From: JACKDW01 sp964621785
Lineage (GTDB): Bacteria; Myxococcota_A; Polyangia; Nannocystales; Nannocystaceae
Assembly (NCBI GenBank): GCA_964621785.1
Contig: CAZUPD010000024.1
Location: 6,288-70,287 of the forward strand
DNA: 64,000 nt
Reading direction: 5' to 3'
Shown here: positions 52,775-61,493 of the stretch, piece after piece
How the letters are laid out: each line of letters starts with the position of its first letter
How positions within the stretch are numbered: position 1 is the stretch's first letter
Notes under the pieces: generated by a model
What the model was told of the DNA's origin: nothing
Databases searched by the model: none
The model's input: the letters and a program-made list of their open reading frames with translations, nothing else
Translations under genes and position numbers: made by a program

Positions 52775-53552
52775 CCGCCACGATACTGTGCTTCGGGCCA
52801 TGTACTCCCGGTCGGAGTCCGACAGCGAGCGGGTGCGACGCGAGAAGCATTGTCACACGCTCGAGCACCAGTTGCTGTCGCAGTTCGCCTCCCGTCCGGC
52901 TCCGCGCGAGCATTCGCGGTTTTGGGGATTTGTGTTTGGAGCGCGGAGGTTTGCCGTCGCATCCGTTGTATTCGCAGCCCTCGCAATTGGAGCCTGTCAG
53001 ATGCCCGTCGAAATGAACCTTGTGATGGGTCAGCAAATGCGATTTGTGTTGCCGGCGACCGACGACATGCACGACCAGGTTCGCCAGATCACCCGTGAGA
53101 TTGAAGAGATTGCCCCGGTGGAGAAAATTGAGGTGCAGATACAACGAAGCAACACCGACGAGCACATGGTCGTCCAACTCGGTGTCTGGGGCGAGGGGCT
53201 CGACCCCGAAGTCGTCTTTGATCATCTGCGCACCAAACTTCCGATCTTAGAAGAAGCGGAGTGCGATGCCCAACCGCTCCAGGGAACCGTGCGGACGACG
53301 CTCGGCGACCGTCTCGGTCACGACCTTTTTCACTTGGCCCTCGACGAGCGCAATGTCGAAGACGCCCGCGCGGCGATTTTGCGGGAGATCGAGGCCTCTG
53401 GATTTGATGGAGATGCTCAGGTAACCGTGGAGGAGGGTGGGGGGCATCGCCGGATCCAGATTAAGTTGCATCAACAACAAGAACTCGAGGGGTCGCCGTC
53501 CGGGGTCGCCATCGAAGAGGAAATCGAAGAAGAAGTCGAAATCCAAAAGTGA
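52764..53552 (+). CDS. Single-pass membrane protein, candidate anti-sigma factor
   Basis: Protein of 262 residues; AGGAG lies 10 bases before ATG 52764 inside the sigma gene. It has an N-terminal charged segment of about 50 residues, including His and Cys (REKHCHTLEHQLL). A membrane helix follows (about 58-76, FAVASVVFAALAIGACQM), then a large C-terminal domain and a Glu-rich tail (IEEEIEEEVEIQK). The layout fits an anti-sigma factor, and the HxxxC-like cluster recalls zinc anti-sigma domains. I see no clear ASD signature. The role is inferred from coupling with the sigma gene. Confidence 0.75.
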   Translation: MPSDRHDTVLRAMYSRSESDSERVRREKHCHTLEHQLLSQFASRPAPREHSRFWGFVFGARRFAVASVVFAALAIGACQMPVEMNLVMGQQMRFVLPATDDMHDQVRQITREIEEIAPVEKIEVQIQRSNTDEHMVVQLGVWGEGLDPEVVFDHLRTKLPILEEAECDAQPLQGTVRTTLGDRLGHDLFHLALDERNVEDARAAILREIEASGFDGDAQVTVEEGGGHRRIQIKLHQQQELEGSPSGVAIEEEIEEEVEIQK

Positions 53553-53601
53553 GATCAACAGGTTCCCGAAGTCGTATGTGCTAGGATGGCAGCGTGTTTC
53601 G

Positions 53602-53642
53602 AGGAGTGGTCCCTGTAAATGTGGTATGCAGGGGCCACTCCT
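53602..53642. terminator. Bidirectional stem-loop between convergent genes
   Basis: AGGAGTGGTCCCTG (53602-53615) pairs with CAGGGGCCACTCCT (53629-53642) with one G-T pair, giving a 14-bp stem and 13-base loop. It lies between convergent stops at 53552 and 53733. No T-run. Confidence 0.65.
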
Positions 53643-53732
53643 TGCTCAACTGTCGTTATCCCGCACCGCGAGTTACGGGCGTCCGACTAATAATTTGTCG
53701 ATACAAATAGAATAGAGGTGAACTTCGGAACG

Positions 53733-54305
53733 CTAGGCGACAGCGACTTGGCCCATGCCGAGGCCATAGTGCCGGGCGTACTCTGCCAGTTCGCTCCGGA
53801 GCTGCCGGCGGGCACGGTGCAACCGACTCATCACGGTACCGAGGGGAATCTCGAGTTTCTCGGCAGCCTCGCGGTAGGCCAGTCCTTGGACATCGACCAA
53901 CTCGACGACCTCGCTATAGTGACGGGGGAGGCTTGCGAGGGCGCGCAGCACCTCGTCGGACATTCCCTGGGCGTGCCAGTGGGACTCGGGGTTGCGCGCT
54001 TCGTAAAGTCGTCCGCGGTCGTACAGGTGCTCGGCAATGTCGCTGCGAGCAGCTGTTGTGTCTACAACTTTTTGATGGCGGTGGCGGGAGATAAACGTAT
54101 TGATCAGGATCCGGGAAAGCCAGGCGCCCAAACTTCCCGAGCGGTTGAAACGGGCCCAGCTCGCCCACGCCTTGGTCAGGGCTTCCTGGACCAAATCCTG
54201 TGACTCGGAGGGCTGGTGCGTCAGGCGCATCCCGATCCGAAACAGGCGCGGGAGGTGGGGCGAGGTCAGGCTCTCAAACTCTTCACATGCATTCATCGCG
54301 GTCAT
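53733..54305 (-). CDS. ECF-type RNA polymerase sigma factor
   Basis: Protein of 190 residues from ATG 54305 (another ATG three codons later). Region 2 includes LFRIGMRLTHQPSESQDLVQ, EALTKAW and GAWLSRILINTFISRHR. Region 4 includes LPRHYSEVVELVDVQGLAY and EAAEKLEIPLGTVMSRLHRAR. It is not paired with an adjacent anti-sigma gene on its own strand. It faces the other sigma factor across the stem-loop. The leader (54306-54456) is markedly A+T-rich. Confidence 0.92.
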   Translation of the reverse strand: MTAMNACEEFESLTSPHLPRLFRIGMRLTHQPSESQDLVQEALTKAWASWARFNRSGSLGAWLSRILINTFISRHRHQKVVDTTAARSDIAEHLYDRGRLYEARNPESHWHAQGMSDEVLRALASLPRHYSEVVELVDVQGLAYREAAEKLEIPLGTVMSRLHRARRQLRSELAEYARHYGLGMGQVAVA

Positions 54306-54456
54306 GCCCGACTTGGAAGCACGTTTCGTGCAAACATTTTTATGAAGTAAAATCAATGATTTGGAAAATACATGTGACTCCGACCCGAGCTTACGAAGCT
54401 AAAAACATCTTTTGAAATTGATAACGATCAAATCCCGAGGGCCTGTGTCCGGGCAA

Positions 54457-56559
54457 CTAGAAGCGAAAAAAGAGCCCTGGAGCTCGGCGCGTTTCGGTGG
54501 GTAGCGCGGGCGGGGACACTGTCATGGTCTCCGCTTGGTCGAGTCGCAGCAAAACGCCGAGTTGTCGGTCGATGGTCGTCGGTGGCAGGAAAAATTCGTG
54601 GGTCGTCTCGCCGTGTTGACGTGTCACAACCAGCCATGCGGACCGGTAGCTGGCATAGTCGAGGTGAAACCACTGGCTGGTCTGAACAACCGGTTCATGA
54701 TGACCTGTCCGAATAGACAGTGCTTCCCGAGCAGTTTGACGAACACGCCAGTTTGGATCTGCCGCGGCCACAGCTGCTAACGGGCCCACGGCCCCATCGC
54801 GCCGGCGATGTTTGATCCGGTATCGCAGCGCAAACGCGGCGTGGGCCCGAACACCGGCGGAAGGATCGTGGAGCAGAGCGAGTAGGAGCGGATCATCGGT
54901 CCCGCTGAGAAGTTGGGCAACGCATCCACGCAACTCGGCAGACGGATCGCCAGCGAGGTCCTCGAGAGTTTCTGCGGAGAGCTTACGGAGCTGTGCACCT
55001 CCGTCGCGTCCGCGGGCGAGGGCAAAACTGGCGAGACACCGATCACTCGGCGACAGACTGCGGTCACGGGCCCAGGCGGCGAGGCGCACAAAATTTGTGT
55101 ATACAATGTGATTGTGCCGCGGCAAGTCCCCACGGGAGTTGGCCAGCGCGAGCAAGTGGCCGCGTACAGGGCCGGGGTGCTGACGGTGACCGATGCCTGC
55201 CATGGTGGCATCAAAGAGCCACACTGGGGACGCTTGCCCGAGGGTCCTCGCCGCGTCGAGGCGCGCGCGTGGTGGTGCTTGCAGTCGAGCAAGCCACGCT
55301 CTGCGATTGTTGAGCGAAGGTTGTTGTTGTTTGGCCGAGCTTCGCCAAGAGTCCATAGGTGCATCCTCGACTTCGGCGTGATCGAGATTGGCCAACAGGC
55401 GTTGGACTTCGAGGTCACTGCCGGGCTCGAGTCCGCGGCTCCGGGCAGCTTCGAGAACCTCGCGTGCCTGTTCTCCTTGTAACAGCAACGAAGTGAGCAC
55501 ATAGCTGTGCAGGTCCGATTCTTGGAGTCGTGCGGTAAGCTGTTCGAGAAGTTCCGGCGAGGGGTTGGGTCGTAGGCCGATTTTCTGGGCGAGGATCCTG
55601 CGCGAGAGTCCACGGGGTGGATCGTCGAGGAACTCGAGCAGCGCGCGGTCGACTTCCTCACCTGGGAGCAGGACCAGCGCGTGCAACATGGTCTCACTGA
55701 CATATGATTCATCCCCAGCTCGCAGCGCTCGCAGCAGTGCCGGAGCCGCTCGTGGGTCACGCATCAACCCGAGTGTCCGTCCAGCCTCGCGACGCACTTG
55801 CGGCGTCGGATCCTCGAGTTGGGTCACAACTGTCAACGCCCCGGACCCGGGGCCGAGGGTCCCCAACGTGCGTAGTGCTGTTTGACGGACATTCGGCACC
55901 CCGTCAGCGAGTTTTGCGACCACCTGGGCACGGACGCGTTCGAGGTCTGTATCTGAAAGCGATACTTCGGTCGCCAAGTCGACCGCCATCGTCCGGAGTT
56001 GCGGATCGGAGGCCTGCATCGCGCTAACCAAGAGATCGACATTACCGGGTTTCGGGTCGAGCAACAGCACCCGCAGGGCGTACATCCGCAAACTCGACGT
56101 CGCCCGGGGATTGCTCCACAACTCGAGCGCGCGTTCACTACAGGCGAGGAGTTCACGTTCACTGCAACGGATAAGGGCGTCTCGCTTGACGTGGTTGGCG
56201 GGGTCATCGAGTGCACGGACGATGATCGGTGCGACGAGAGCTGTTGCGTATGCATCTGTTTCGCGCAGCGCAGCCAACCGCAGACTATCCGAGGGGACAG
56301 AACCATCCTCGAGCGGCTCAAAAGCCTGTGCGATACGTTCGACCTCACTCGGCCACAGCGGCCAGCGGGTTTCGGACGCAGCAGGTTGGCTCGGTGAGCC
56401 GAAAATGACGGAGAGCAAGCACACGGCAGACGTGAGGCGCAACGCCCATGTCCGCCGCAGACGTCGGCGATTGTTGTCACTCGCCTCGTGGGTGTCGGCC
56501 TCGGCGTTTTTGCCGGGACGCACCTGACAAGTTGGATCAGAATCGATGCTGCTACACAT
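54457..56559 (-). CDS. Exported HEAT-repeat protein
   Basis: Protein of about 700 residues from ATG 56559 (the frame is open to 56598). After a basic N-terminal stretch of about 35 residues comes a hydrophobic export segment (WALRLTSAVCLLSVIFG). Then HEAT-like helical repeats follow, especially about residues 160-300 (VPNVRQTALRTLGTLGPG, TPQVRREAGRTLGLM) and 505-610 (PSAGVRAHAAFALRY, DPNWRVRQTAREALS). The last 70 residues are a small beta region. It is probably a periplasmic scaffold. It lies 51 bases after a second HEAT-repeat membrane protein and is likely co-transcribed. Confidence 0.85.
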   Translation of the reverse strand: MCSSIDSDPTCQVRPGKNAEADTHEASDNNRRRLRRTWALRLTSAVCLLSVIFGSPSQPAASETRWPLWPSEVERIAQAFEPLEDGSVPSDSLRLAALRETDAYATALVAPIIVRALDDPANHVKRDALIRCSERELLACSERALELWSNPRATSSLRMYALRVLLLDPKPGNVDLLVSAMQASDPQLRTMAVDLATEVSLSDTDLERVRAQVVAKLADGVPNVRQTALRTLGTLGPGSGALTVVTQLEDPTPQVRREAGRTLGLMRDPRAAPALLRALRAGDESYVSETMLHALVLLPGEEVDRALLEFLDDPPRGLSRRILAQKIGLRPNPSPELLEQLTARLQESDLHSYVLTSLLLQGEQAREVLEAARSRGLEPGSDLEVQRLLANLDHAEVEDAPMDSWRSSAKQQQPSLNNRRAWLARLQAPPRARLDAARTLGQASPVWLFDATMAGIGHRQHPGPVRGHLLALANSRGDLPRHNHIVYTNFVRLAAWARDRSLSPSDRCLASFALARGRDGGAQLRKLSAETLEDLAGDPSAELRGCVAQLLSGTDDPLLLALLHDPSAGVRAHAAFALRYRIKHRRRDGAVGPLAAVAAADPNWRVRQTAREALSIRTGHHEPVVQTSQWFHLDYASYRSAWLVVTRQHGETTHEFFLPPTTIDRQLGVLLRLDQAETMTVSPPALPTETRRAPGLFFRF

Positions 56560-56610
56560 GTTTTGATCCCAGCGTCGGCACACGCGAACACATGACACGG
56601 TAGGGACGGC

Positions 56611-58014
56611 TCATGGCTTTTTTGGCACCGTTTGTCCTGGCGCGAGCCGATCATCGCGTCCGAGGCGGATCCCGTCGAGCAGACTCTGGGCACGCGAGCG
56701 CTCGAGATCGTCGGAAGATTGCTTGATGACGTCCTCGAGCCAGGGTTCGACCTTGGCCCGAACATCTGGTGAGGTCGCCCGGATCTGTCCCATCGCCTGC
56801 AACACTTTCATCGTTAGTGGCTCGCTGGGCAGCAGGAGATCTACGCGTTCGTCCCCGCCGTCCGGGCGCAGGGTAAACGTCACGTGTTCGCACGTTTGCA
56901 CCCGTTCCTCAGGCGTCGCCGTGTCGTACGCGTGCATGAGTGCGAGGTTGGACTGTTCGACTCCGGTGTACCCCAGTGCGTGGATGATGGCGCAGCGGAG
57001 CAAAAACGATGCGGACGGCAGGCGTTGTTCGAGGACCGGAACAACTTCGCGACCACCTCGCTGATCGATATGTTGAAACAGCGACCAGGCGGCGAGGCGC
57101 TGGGATCGCTCGCTGATCTTGCCGCCCTTGTTGTTGAGGATCTCGGTCAACAGCGGCACCAATTCCAACTTCTGGACATATCCTGTCGCATAGAGCAGAC
57201 GCGGGTCGAGTGGCTTCCCGGTATCGAGATCGTGGCGAATCTCTTGGGACAGGGCTTTATAGACAGGTCTCCATTGGAGTCGCGACAGGGCGATGATCGC
57301 CTCGCGCCGGAACCGGACATCCGGCGAGGTCATCGCAGCCGTCAGCGGATCGACCAGCGGACGCCGGCGTTTGGGGTGCACATCGGAAAACCGGCCCAAC
57401 GCCCAGGCTCCCCAGATCCGGACCTCTCCCTTGCGTTTGAGCTGGGCGGTCAACACTGGAATCACTTCGGGGTCGCGGCGGATCGAAAGCTCGCCGATCG
57501 CCGTCAGACGCCGAGCTTCGCCCTCGGTATCAACCCCGCGCAGCGCACTGATGTGGCGACCGATCCGCGAGTGATAGGCGTCGAAGTTGTTGTTAGCGAA
57601 GTTGAAGATGAAGTAGGTCAGCCCACCGCACAGCAGCAGCAGCACCGGAAAACTGACAGACGAGCGTTGCAGGCTGGCCGCGGCACCTTCGATATCGGCT
57701 TCGCTGCGTTGGATTTCACTGCCGTCCTTGCCCTGCAAGTGCGAGCGGCGAAAGGCTCCCTTAAAGAAGATTTCGTCGAGCAGTAGGGCATCGACCACGG
57801 CGACGATCAGCATCGCCGCGTAGTAGACCGCCAGCAACGTGCTCTCTTCGCCAGCTGTCTCGGTGACCGCCCGGACCCGTAGCGAGATGTAAATCGCGCC
57901 GAGGATCCCCGCGAGGTTGACGATCACCGCGGCGACGGAAAGGTGGACGACGGCCGGGATCCGTCGCTTGCGGGGACGGTACCCCTTGGGCATCGAGGAG
58001 GGAGGCGTCGTCAT
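56611..58014 (-). CDS. Membrane-anchored HEAT-repeat protein
   Basis: Protein of about 467 residues. ATG 58014 is chosen; ATG 58029 and the open frame to 58137 are possible. A short basic start is followed by two hydrophobic helices (about 20-45 and 60-80), a charged linker and a third helix (about 120-140, SVSFPVLLLLCGGLTYFIF). The HEAT-like region follows (about 165-450), with GEVRIWGAWALGRFSD and SPDVRFRREAIIALSRLQ. It presumably offers a protein-binding surface at the inner membrane to the exported HEAT protein encoded next. Confidence 0.85.
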   Translation of the reverse strand: MTTPPSSMPKGYRPRKRRIPAVVHLSVAAVIVNLAGILGAIYISLRVRAVTETAGEESTLLAVYYAAMLIVAVVDALLLDEIFFKGAFRRSHLQGKDGSEIQRSEADIEGAAASLQRSSVSFPVLLLLCGGLTYFIFNFANNNFDAYHSRIGRHISALRGVDTEGEARRLTAIGELSIRRDPEVIPVLTAQLKRKGEVRIWGAWALGRFSDVHPKRRRPLVDPLTAAMTSPDVRFRREAIIALSRLQWRPVYKALSQEIRHDLDTGKPLDPRLLYATGYVQKLELVPLLTEILNNKGGKISERSQRLAAWSLFQHIDQRGGREVVPVLEQRLPSASFLLRCAIIHALGYTGVEQSNLALMHAYDTATPEERVQTCEHVTFTLRPDGGDERVDLLLPSEPLTMKVLQAMGQIRATSPDVRAKVEPWLEDVIKQSSDDLERSRAQSLLDGIRLGRDDRLAPGQTVPKKP

Positions 58015-58185
58015 GACAGGTCCATTCATACCCCCAAAAAGACCGCGGCAGGGCGACAGAGTTCCCAAGTCGCAAAAATGAGCTCTCTGCCCAATGTCCG
58101 GGTCGAACGAACCGGCTGCGGTCGTGGAGCCGAACATGCGCTGTCGAGCTGCGCGACTGGGCCGGCTCGCGCATATGCGGAGCTG

Positions 58186-59646
58186 TTACGCCCGCGCCCG
58201 TGGGTAGCGAGGCGGAACCACCCCGGCCATCTCTTGCAGCAGACGCATCACCTGGCACGAGTACCCGTATTCATTGTCGTACCAAGCGTACAGCGTACAG
58301 CGTCGGTCGTGGACGATTGTTGCAGTTGCATCGACAATACACGCGTGGCGGTTGCCCACCAGATCAGACGAGACCACATCCGGAGACATTGTGTAGTCGA
58401 TCTGGTAGTGCAGCGGAGAATCCATCGACACCTCGCGCAGGAAATCGTTGATCGCCGCGGACGTGATATCGCTGGCGAGTTGCAGGTTGAGGACCGCCAG
58501 CGAGACATTGGGAGTCGGGACGCGGATCGCGTTGCCGGTCAGCTTGCCGGCGAGTTCGGGTAGGGCCTTGGCCACGGCTTTGGCTGCACCTGTCTCGGTG
58601 ATCACCATATTGAGTGGTGCGCCGCGACCCCGCCGGGCCTTCTTGTGGAAGTTATCGATCAGGTTTTGATCGTTTGTGTATGCATGGATCGTCTCGATGT
58701 GTCCGCTGACGATCCCGTAGCGGTCGTGCATCGCCTTGAGAACCGGGACGATGGCATTGGTCGTACAACTCGCCGCCGACACGATCCGCTCCTCCGGGTC
58801 GAGCGTCGTGTGGTTGACCCCGTAGACAATGTTCGGAATATCGCCTTTGCCCGGCGCCGTCAGGATCACCCGGGAAACACCTTTGGCTTGCAGGTGCAGG
58901 CTCAGCCCCTCACGGTCGCGCCACCGTCCGGTGTTGTCAATCACGATCGCATCATCGATTCCGTGGGCCGAGTAGTCGGCGAGTTCGGGTGCTGGCGCGT
59001 AGATCATATGCACGAGGTTGCCGTTGATAACCAATGCATGTGCATCTTCGTCGACCACGATCGAGCCCATAAATGGCCCGTGTACCGAATCGCGTCGCAG
59101 CAGGCTTGCACGCTTGTGGAGATCACCTGGTTTGCCCGGGCGCGTCACAATGGCCCGAAGGCGGAACTTGTCGCCACCGCCTGTCTTGTCGATAAGGATC
59201 CGAGCCATCAGGCGTCCGATACGTCCAAACCCGTATAGAACCACATCCTGGGGGTTCTCGCGCATTGGTCGTGGGCGGCCCAAAAGGTCGGCGAGCTCGG
59301 CTCTTACGTGGTCGGCAAGTGCTGGATGAACCTCGGGATTATGACCCAAAATTAGCGCACCGAGATTGATTCGAGCTGGCGCAGGAGACAGATCTTGAAG
59401 CAGTTCGAGAACCTCGAGGCTCTTCTCGAGGGGGAGAATCTCACCGTGGAGCTTGCGGGTGTAGCGGTGCGCCTTGATGATTTCGATCGGGTTTTTATGG
59501 ACCAGCGAAATCCCGTAAACCGTCGCCACCACCCCGTACTTGCGGTAGAGCGCACCGGTCAGCGGGACGATTTGCTCCGCGAGTTCTTCGCGATCGGTCC
59601 AGGTGCGCAGGTAGGTTTGGAGCTTGTCCCCCGAGGTCGATTGCAT
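58186..59646 (-). CDS. Glyceraldehyde-3-phosphate dehydrogenase, N-terminally extended type
   Basis: Protein of 486 residues from ATG 59646, chosen because homology begins there. Residues 1-135 are the extra N-terminal region found in the approximately 460-residue proteobacterial GAPDH (the Pseudomonas gapB-like group). From about 136 is the NAD domain (VVLYGFGRIGRLMARIL), then the catalytic Cys 294 in SAASCTTNAIVP, the partner His in HAYTND, and the C-terminal WYDNEYGYSCQV. It makes 1,3-bisphosphoglycerate or runs in the gluconeogenic direction. It is divergent from a small lipoprotein gene. Confidence 0.93.
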   Translation of the reverse strand: MQSTSGDKLQTYLRTWTDREELAEQIVPLTGALYRKYGVVATVYGISLVHKNPIEIIKAHRYTRKLHGEILPLEKSLEVLELLQDLSPAPARINLGALILGHNPEVHPALADHVRAELADLLGRPRPMRENPQDVVLYGFGRIGRLMARILIDKTGGGDKFRLRAIVTRPGKPGDLHKRASLLRRDSVHGPFMGSIVVDEDAHALVINGNLVHMIYAPAPELADYSAHGIDDAIVIDNTGRWRDREGLSLHLQAKGVSRVILTAPGKGDIPNIVYGVNHTTLDPEERIVSAASCTTNAIVPVLKAMHDRYGIVSGHIETIHAYTNDQNLIDNFHKKARRGRGAPLNMVITETGAAKAVAKALPELAGKLTGNAIRVPTPNVSLAVLNLQLASDITSAAINDFLREVSMDSPLHYQIDYTMSPDVVSSDLVGNRHACIVDATATIVHDRRCTLYAWYDNEYGYSCQVMRLLQEMAGVVPPRYPRARA

Positions 59647-59849
59647 GGACGACTTGTACCGAGTCGCGTGACGCTCGCAAACCGCCCGTTGATGTGATGC
59701 CAACGACACAAAACCCAAAATTGTCCTGTTTTCGGGAGTCTGGCACATGTGAGCGTGCACCGTCGGTGTTCGCACATTCGGTTGCCATCGAGTGACGGCT
59801 CTGAGGTTGCGAACATGTTGCCGACGTGCGTGCTACCCTTGTGTTTGCG

Positions 59850-60287
59850 ATGGTTCGCGTTTGGATCTGTCTGTTTGGACTCGTGGTCGTCGGGGCATGT
59901 GTCGGAGCCCTCGACTCCGATGTTTTCGGTCAGCTGACGGTTGAGGGAACGGACTTCGCAGACTTCACTGTCGAACCGACCTGGTGTCAGTCGGGCGAGT
60001 GGCAGGGGTTTTTTGGGGCAGATTTAGTCGAGGGGGACAGTGGCAGTGACCGGCTTATCCGGGTTGTCCAAGACCCCATCGACGGCCCGACGTTGGGGAT
60101 CAACATCCCCGGTGAGGACCGGGCGATCATCGTCGACGGTACCGGCTGCGACGTATTTGAGGTCGAAGTCTTTCGCCAAAACTCGCGCGTGAACGAGATT
60201 TGGAATATCTCTGGAAGCATCGACATCGAGTGTATCTACATCGATGGACGTATCGAGGGGACGCTTGATTTCAGCAATTGCCACTGA
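59850..60287 (+). CDS. Small putative lipoprotein
   Basis: Protein of about 145 residues from ATG 59850 (GTG 59826 is possible). The signal VWICLFGLVVVGAC ends in a lipobox. The mature part is short, acidic and beta-rich, with four further Cys residues (WCQSGEW, GTGCDVFEVE, IDIECIYID, SNCH). I recognise no family. It stands between the divergent GAPDH gene and the convergent HEAT-like gene. Confidence 0.72.
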   Translation: MVRVWICLFGLVVVGACVGALDSDVFGQLTVEGTDFADFTVEPTWCQSGEWQGFFGADLVEGDSGSDRLIRVVQDPIDGPTLGINIPGEDRAIIVDGTGCDVFEVEVFRQNSRVNEIWNISGSIDIECIYIDGRIEGTLDFSNCH

Positions 60288-60406
60288 AATCTTTCGACCG
60301 AGGTGGCAATCTCAAACTCGAATTGCTCACGCCCACGGGGGCACACTACATTCCAGACCATTCGTCTACCTCGTAGGCGTATCCGGCATCGATACCTCGT
60401 AGCCCG

Positions 60407-61354
60407 TCAACGGCCTGAGAGGAGATGGAGAAACCGGATTCGTTGTGCTTGCAAAATGAGATGCATCTCATGTGCGAGTATGCGACGTTCGCTTCGCCGG
60501 AGATGTCGGCGGAGCGAAGCGAACACGTGGCGGAGTCGGGGGAGGTTTACCGGAACGGTCTGGGCAATCGCCTGCGCCAAGACCTCGCCAATCCGGTGAA
60601 AGTCGGTCAAGCAATGTATGTAGATTTGGTACCGCGGTAGATCGCCCGACACGAGGTTTTGCAAGGCCCCGCGCGCCGCCCTACGCACGTTTTCGTTGCG
60701 GTCGAACGCCAACACGAACACTGGAACGAGTCCACGTTCTGGGGGGAGATTGGCAAACACCCCCACCGCGTCACGTCGGAGAATTCCGTTGCCGTTGACG
60801 ACGATCTCGTGAGCCTGTTGCTCGACCACATCGGGTTTCACACGTGCGAGCTGGGCAAGTGCCACCCGCTGAATGGGTTCAAACGTGTCCTCGAGTGCTT
60901 CTTGTAGGATGTCGACGCAGGCGTGGGGCTGGAGCGCGATAATCGAGTGGAGGGCTTGGAGTCGGTTGTAATAGGTTTGTTCGCGGAATCGATGTACATG
61001 CACCGCATAGATGTCGGGGTGATGAATTTGTGGCAGCATGTTGTATGCGATATGGGCGACGAAGTTTGTCGCTTGGGCGAGCTCGACGAGAGCCGCGAGT
61101 TCGGGAACAAATGCACTCAGTGGTTCCTTTGTGTTGACGTGCCGGGTCTTGCATGCTTCGCGATAGACCTCCACGAGAAAGTTGACGAGTAGTTGACCTG
61201 TCGTCCAAGACACCTCACGGGACACGGCGTCGCGCACCATCTGCGGATGCAATTGGCGCAACCGGTCGACGACCGCCGACTTGCGCCAGCGCGTGGCCAA
61301 CGGGATGTCCATCGCCGATGCGAGGTGCCGGAGTTGCTTGACAGACAGGTGCAC
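60407..61354 (-). CDS. SAP-like/HEAT-like protein, paralogue of the next gene
   Basis: Protein of 315 residues from GTG 61354. The first 35 residues (VKQLRHLASAMDIPLATRW) resemble a SAP or Rho-N-like helix-extended-helix. The rest is helical with HEAT-like repeats, including FEPIQRVALAQLARVKPD, RRDAVGVFANLPPERGLVPV and FDRNENVRRAARGALQNL. Most of these stretches recur in the gene at 61494-62417, so the two arose by tandem duplication. No signal peptide; probably cytosolic. Function unknown. Confidence 0.83.
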   Translation of the reverse strand: MHLSVKQLRHLASAMDIPLATRWRKSAVVDRLRQLHPQMVRDAVSREVSWTTGQLLVNFLVEVYREACKTRHVNTKEPLSAFVPELAALVELAQATNFVAHIAYNMLPQIHHPDIYAVHVHRFREQTYYNRLQALHSIIALQPHACVDILQEALEDTFEPIQRVALAQLARVKPDVVEQQAHEIVVNGNGILRRDAVGVFANLPPERGLVPVFVLAFDRNENVRRAARGALQNLVSGDLPRYQIYIHCLTDFHRIGEVLAQAIAQTVPVNLPRLRHVFASLRRHLRRSERRILAHEMHLILQAQRIRFLHLLSGR

Positions 61355-61493
61355 GCCGATAGTTTACCGGAGACCGACCTCGAGTCCCACAGATGTTCGA
61401 CTCATTTCAGCGCGAGCGTTTCGACTCGAGAGGCGACGCGCGAGGTATACGACGGTCGCTCTCGCGATAGAACCGGTTGTATAAGCACTAACT

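Larger units (their letters stand above)
8..61002. repeat. Dispersed degenerate palindrome TGYA-NN-TRCA (36 copies)
   Basis: Hand-scanned start positions of the 10-base word: 8, 533, 1114, 1913, 3678, 4721, 5382, 5583, 6563, 7857, 11659, 12199, 18160, 18487, 18792, 23034, 23211, 27317, 28032, 29910, 36531, 38341, 42349, 44191, 45017, 45674, 45704, 46430, 47947, 51874, 53134, 58321, 58889, 59035, 60231, 60993. The zero-spacer form TGYATRCA occurs at 1441, 6691, 10580, 22085, 29100, 38591, 42345, 48318, 55098 and 58677. Copies lie in genes on both strands and between genes. Confidence 0.8.

Noticed and set aside
60456..60471. Perfect 16-bp palindrome ATGAGATGCATCTCAT
   Set aside because: It lies deep in the coding part of the SAP/HEAT-like gene far from any start, and has no second copy that I saw, so I do not call it an operator.
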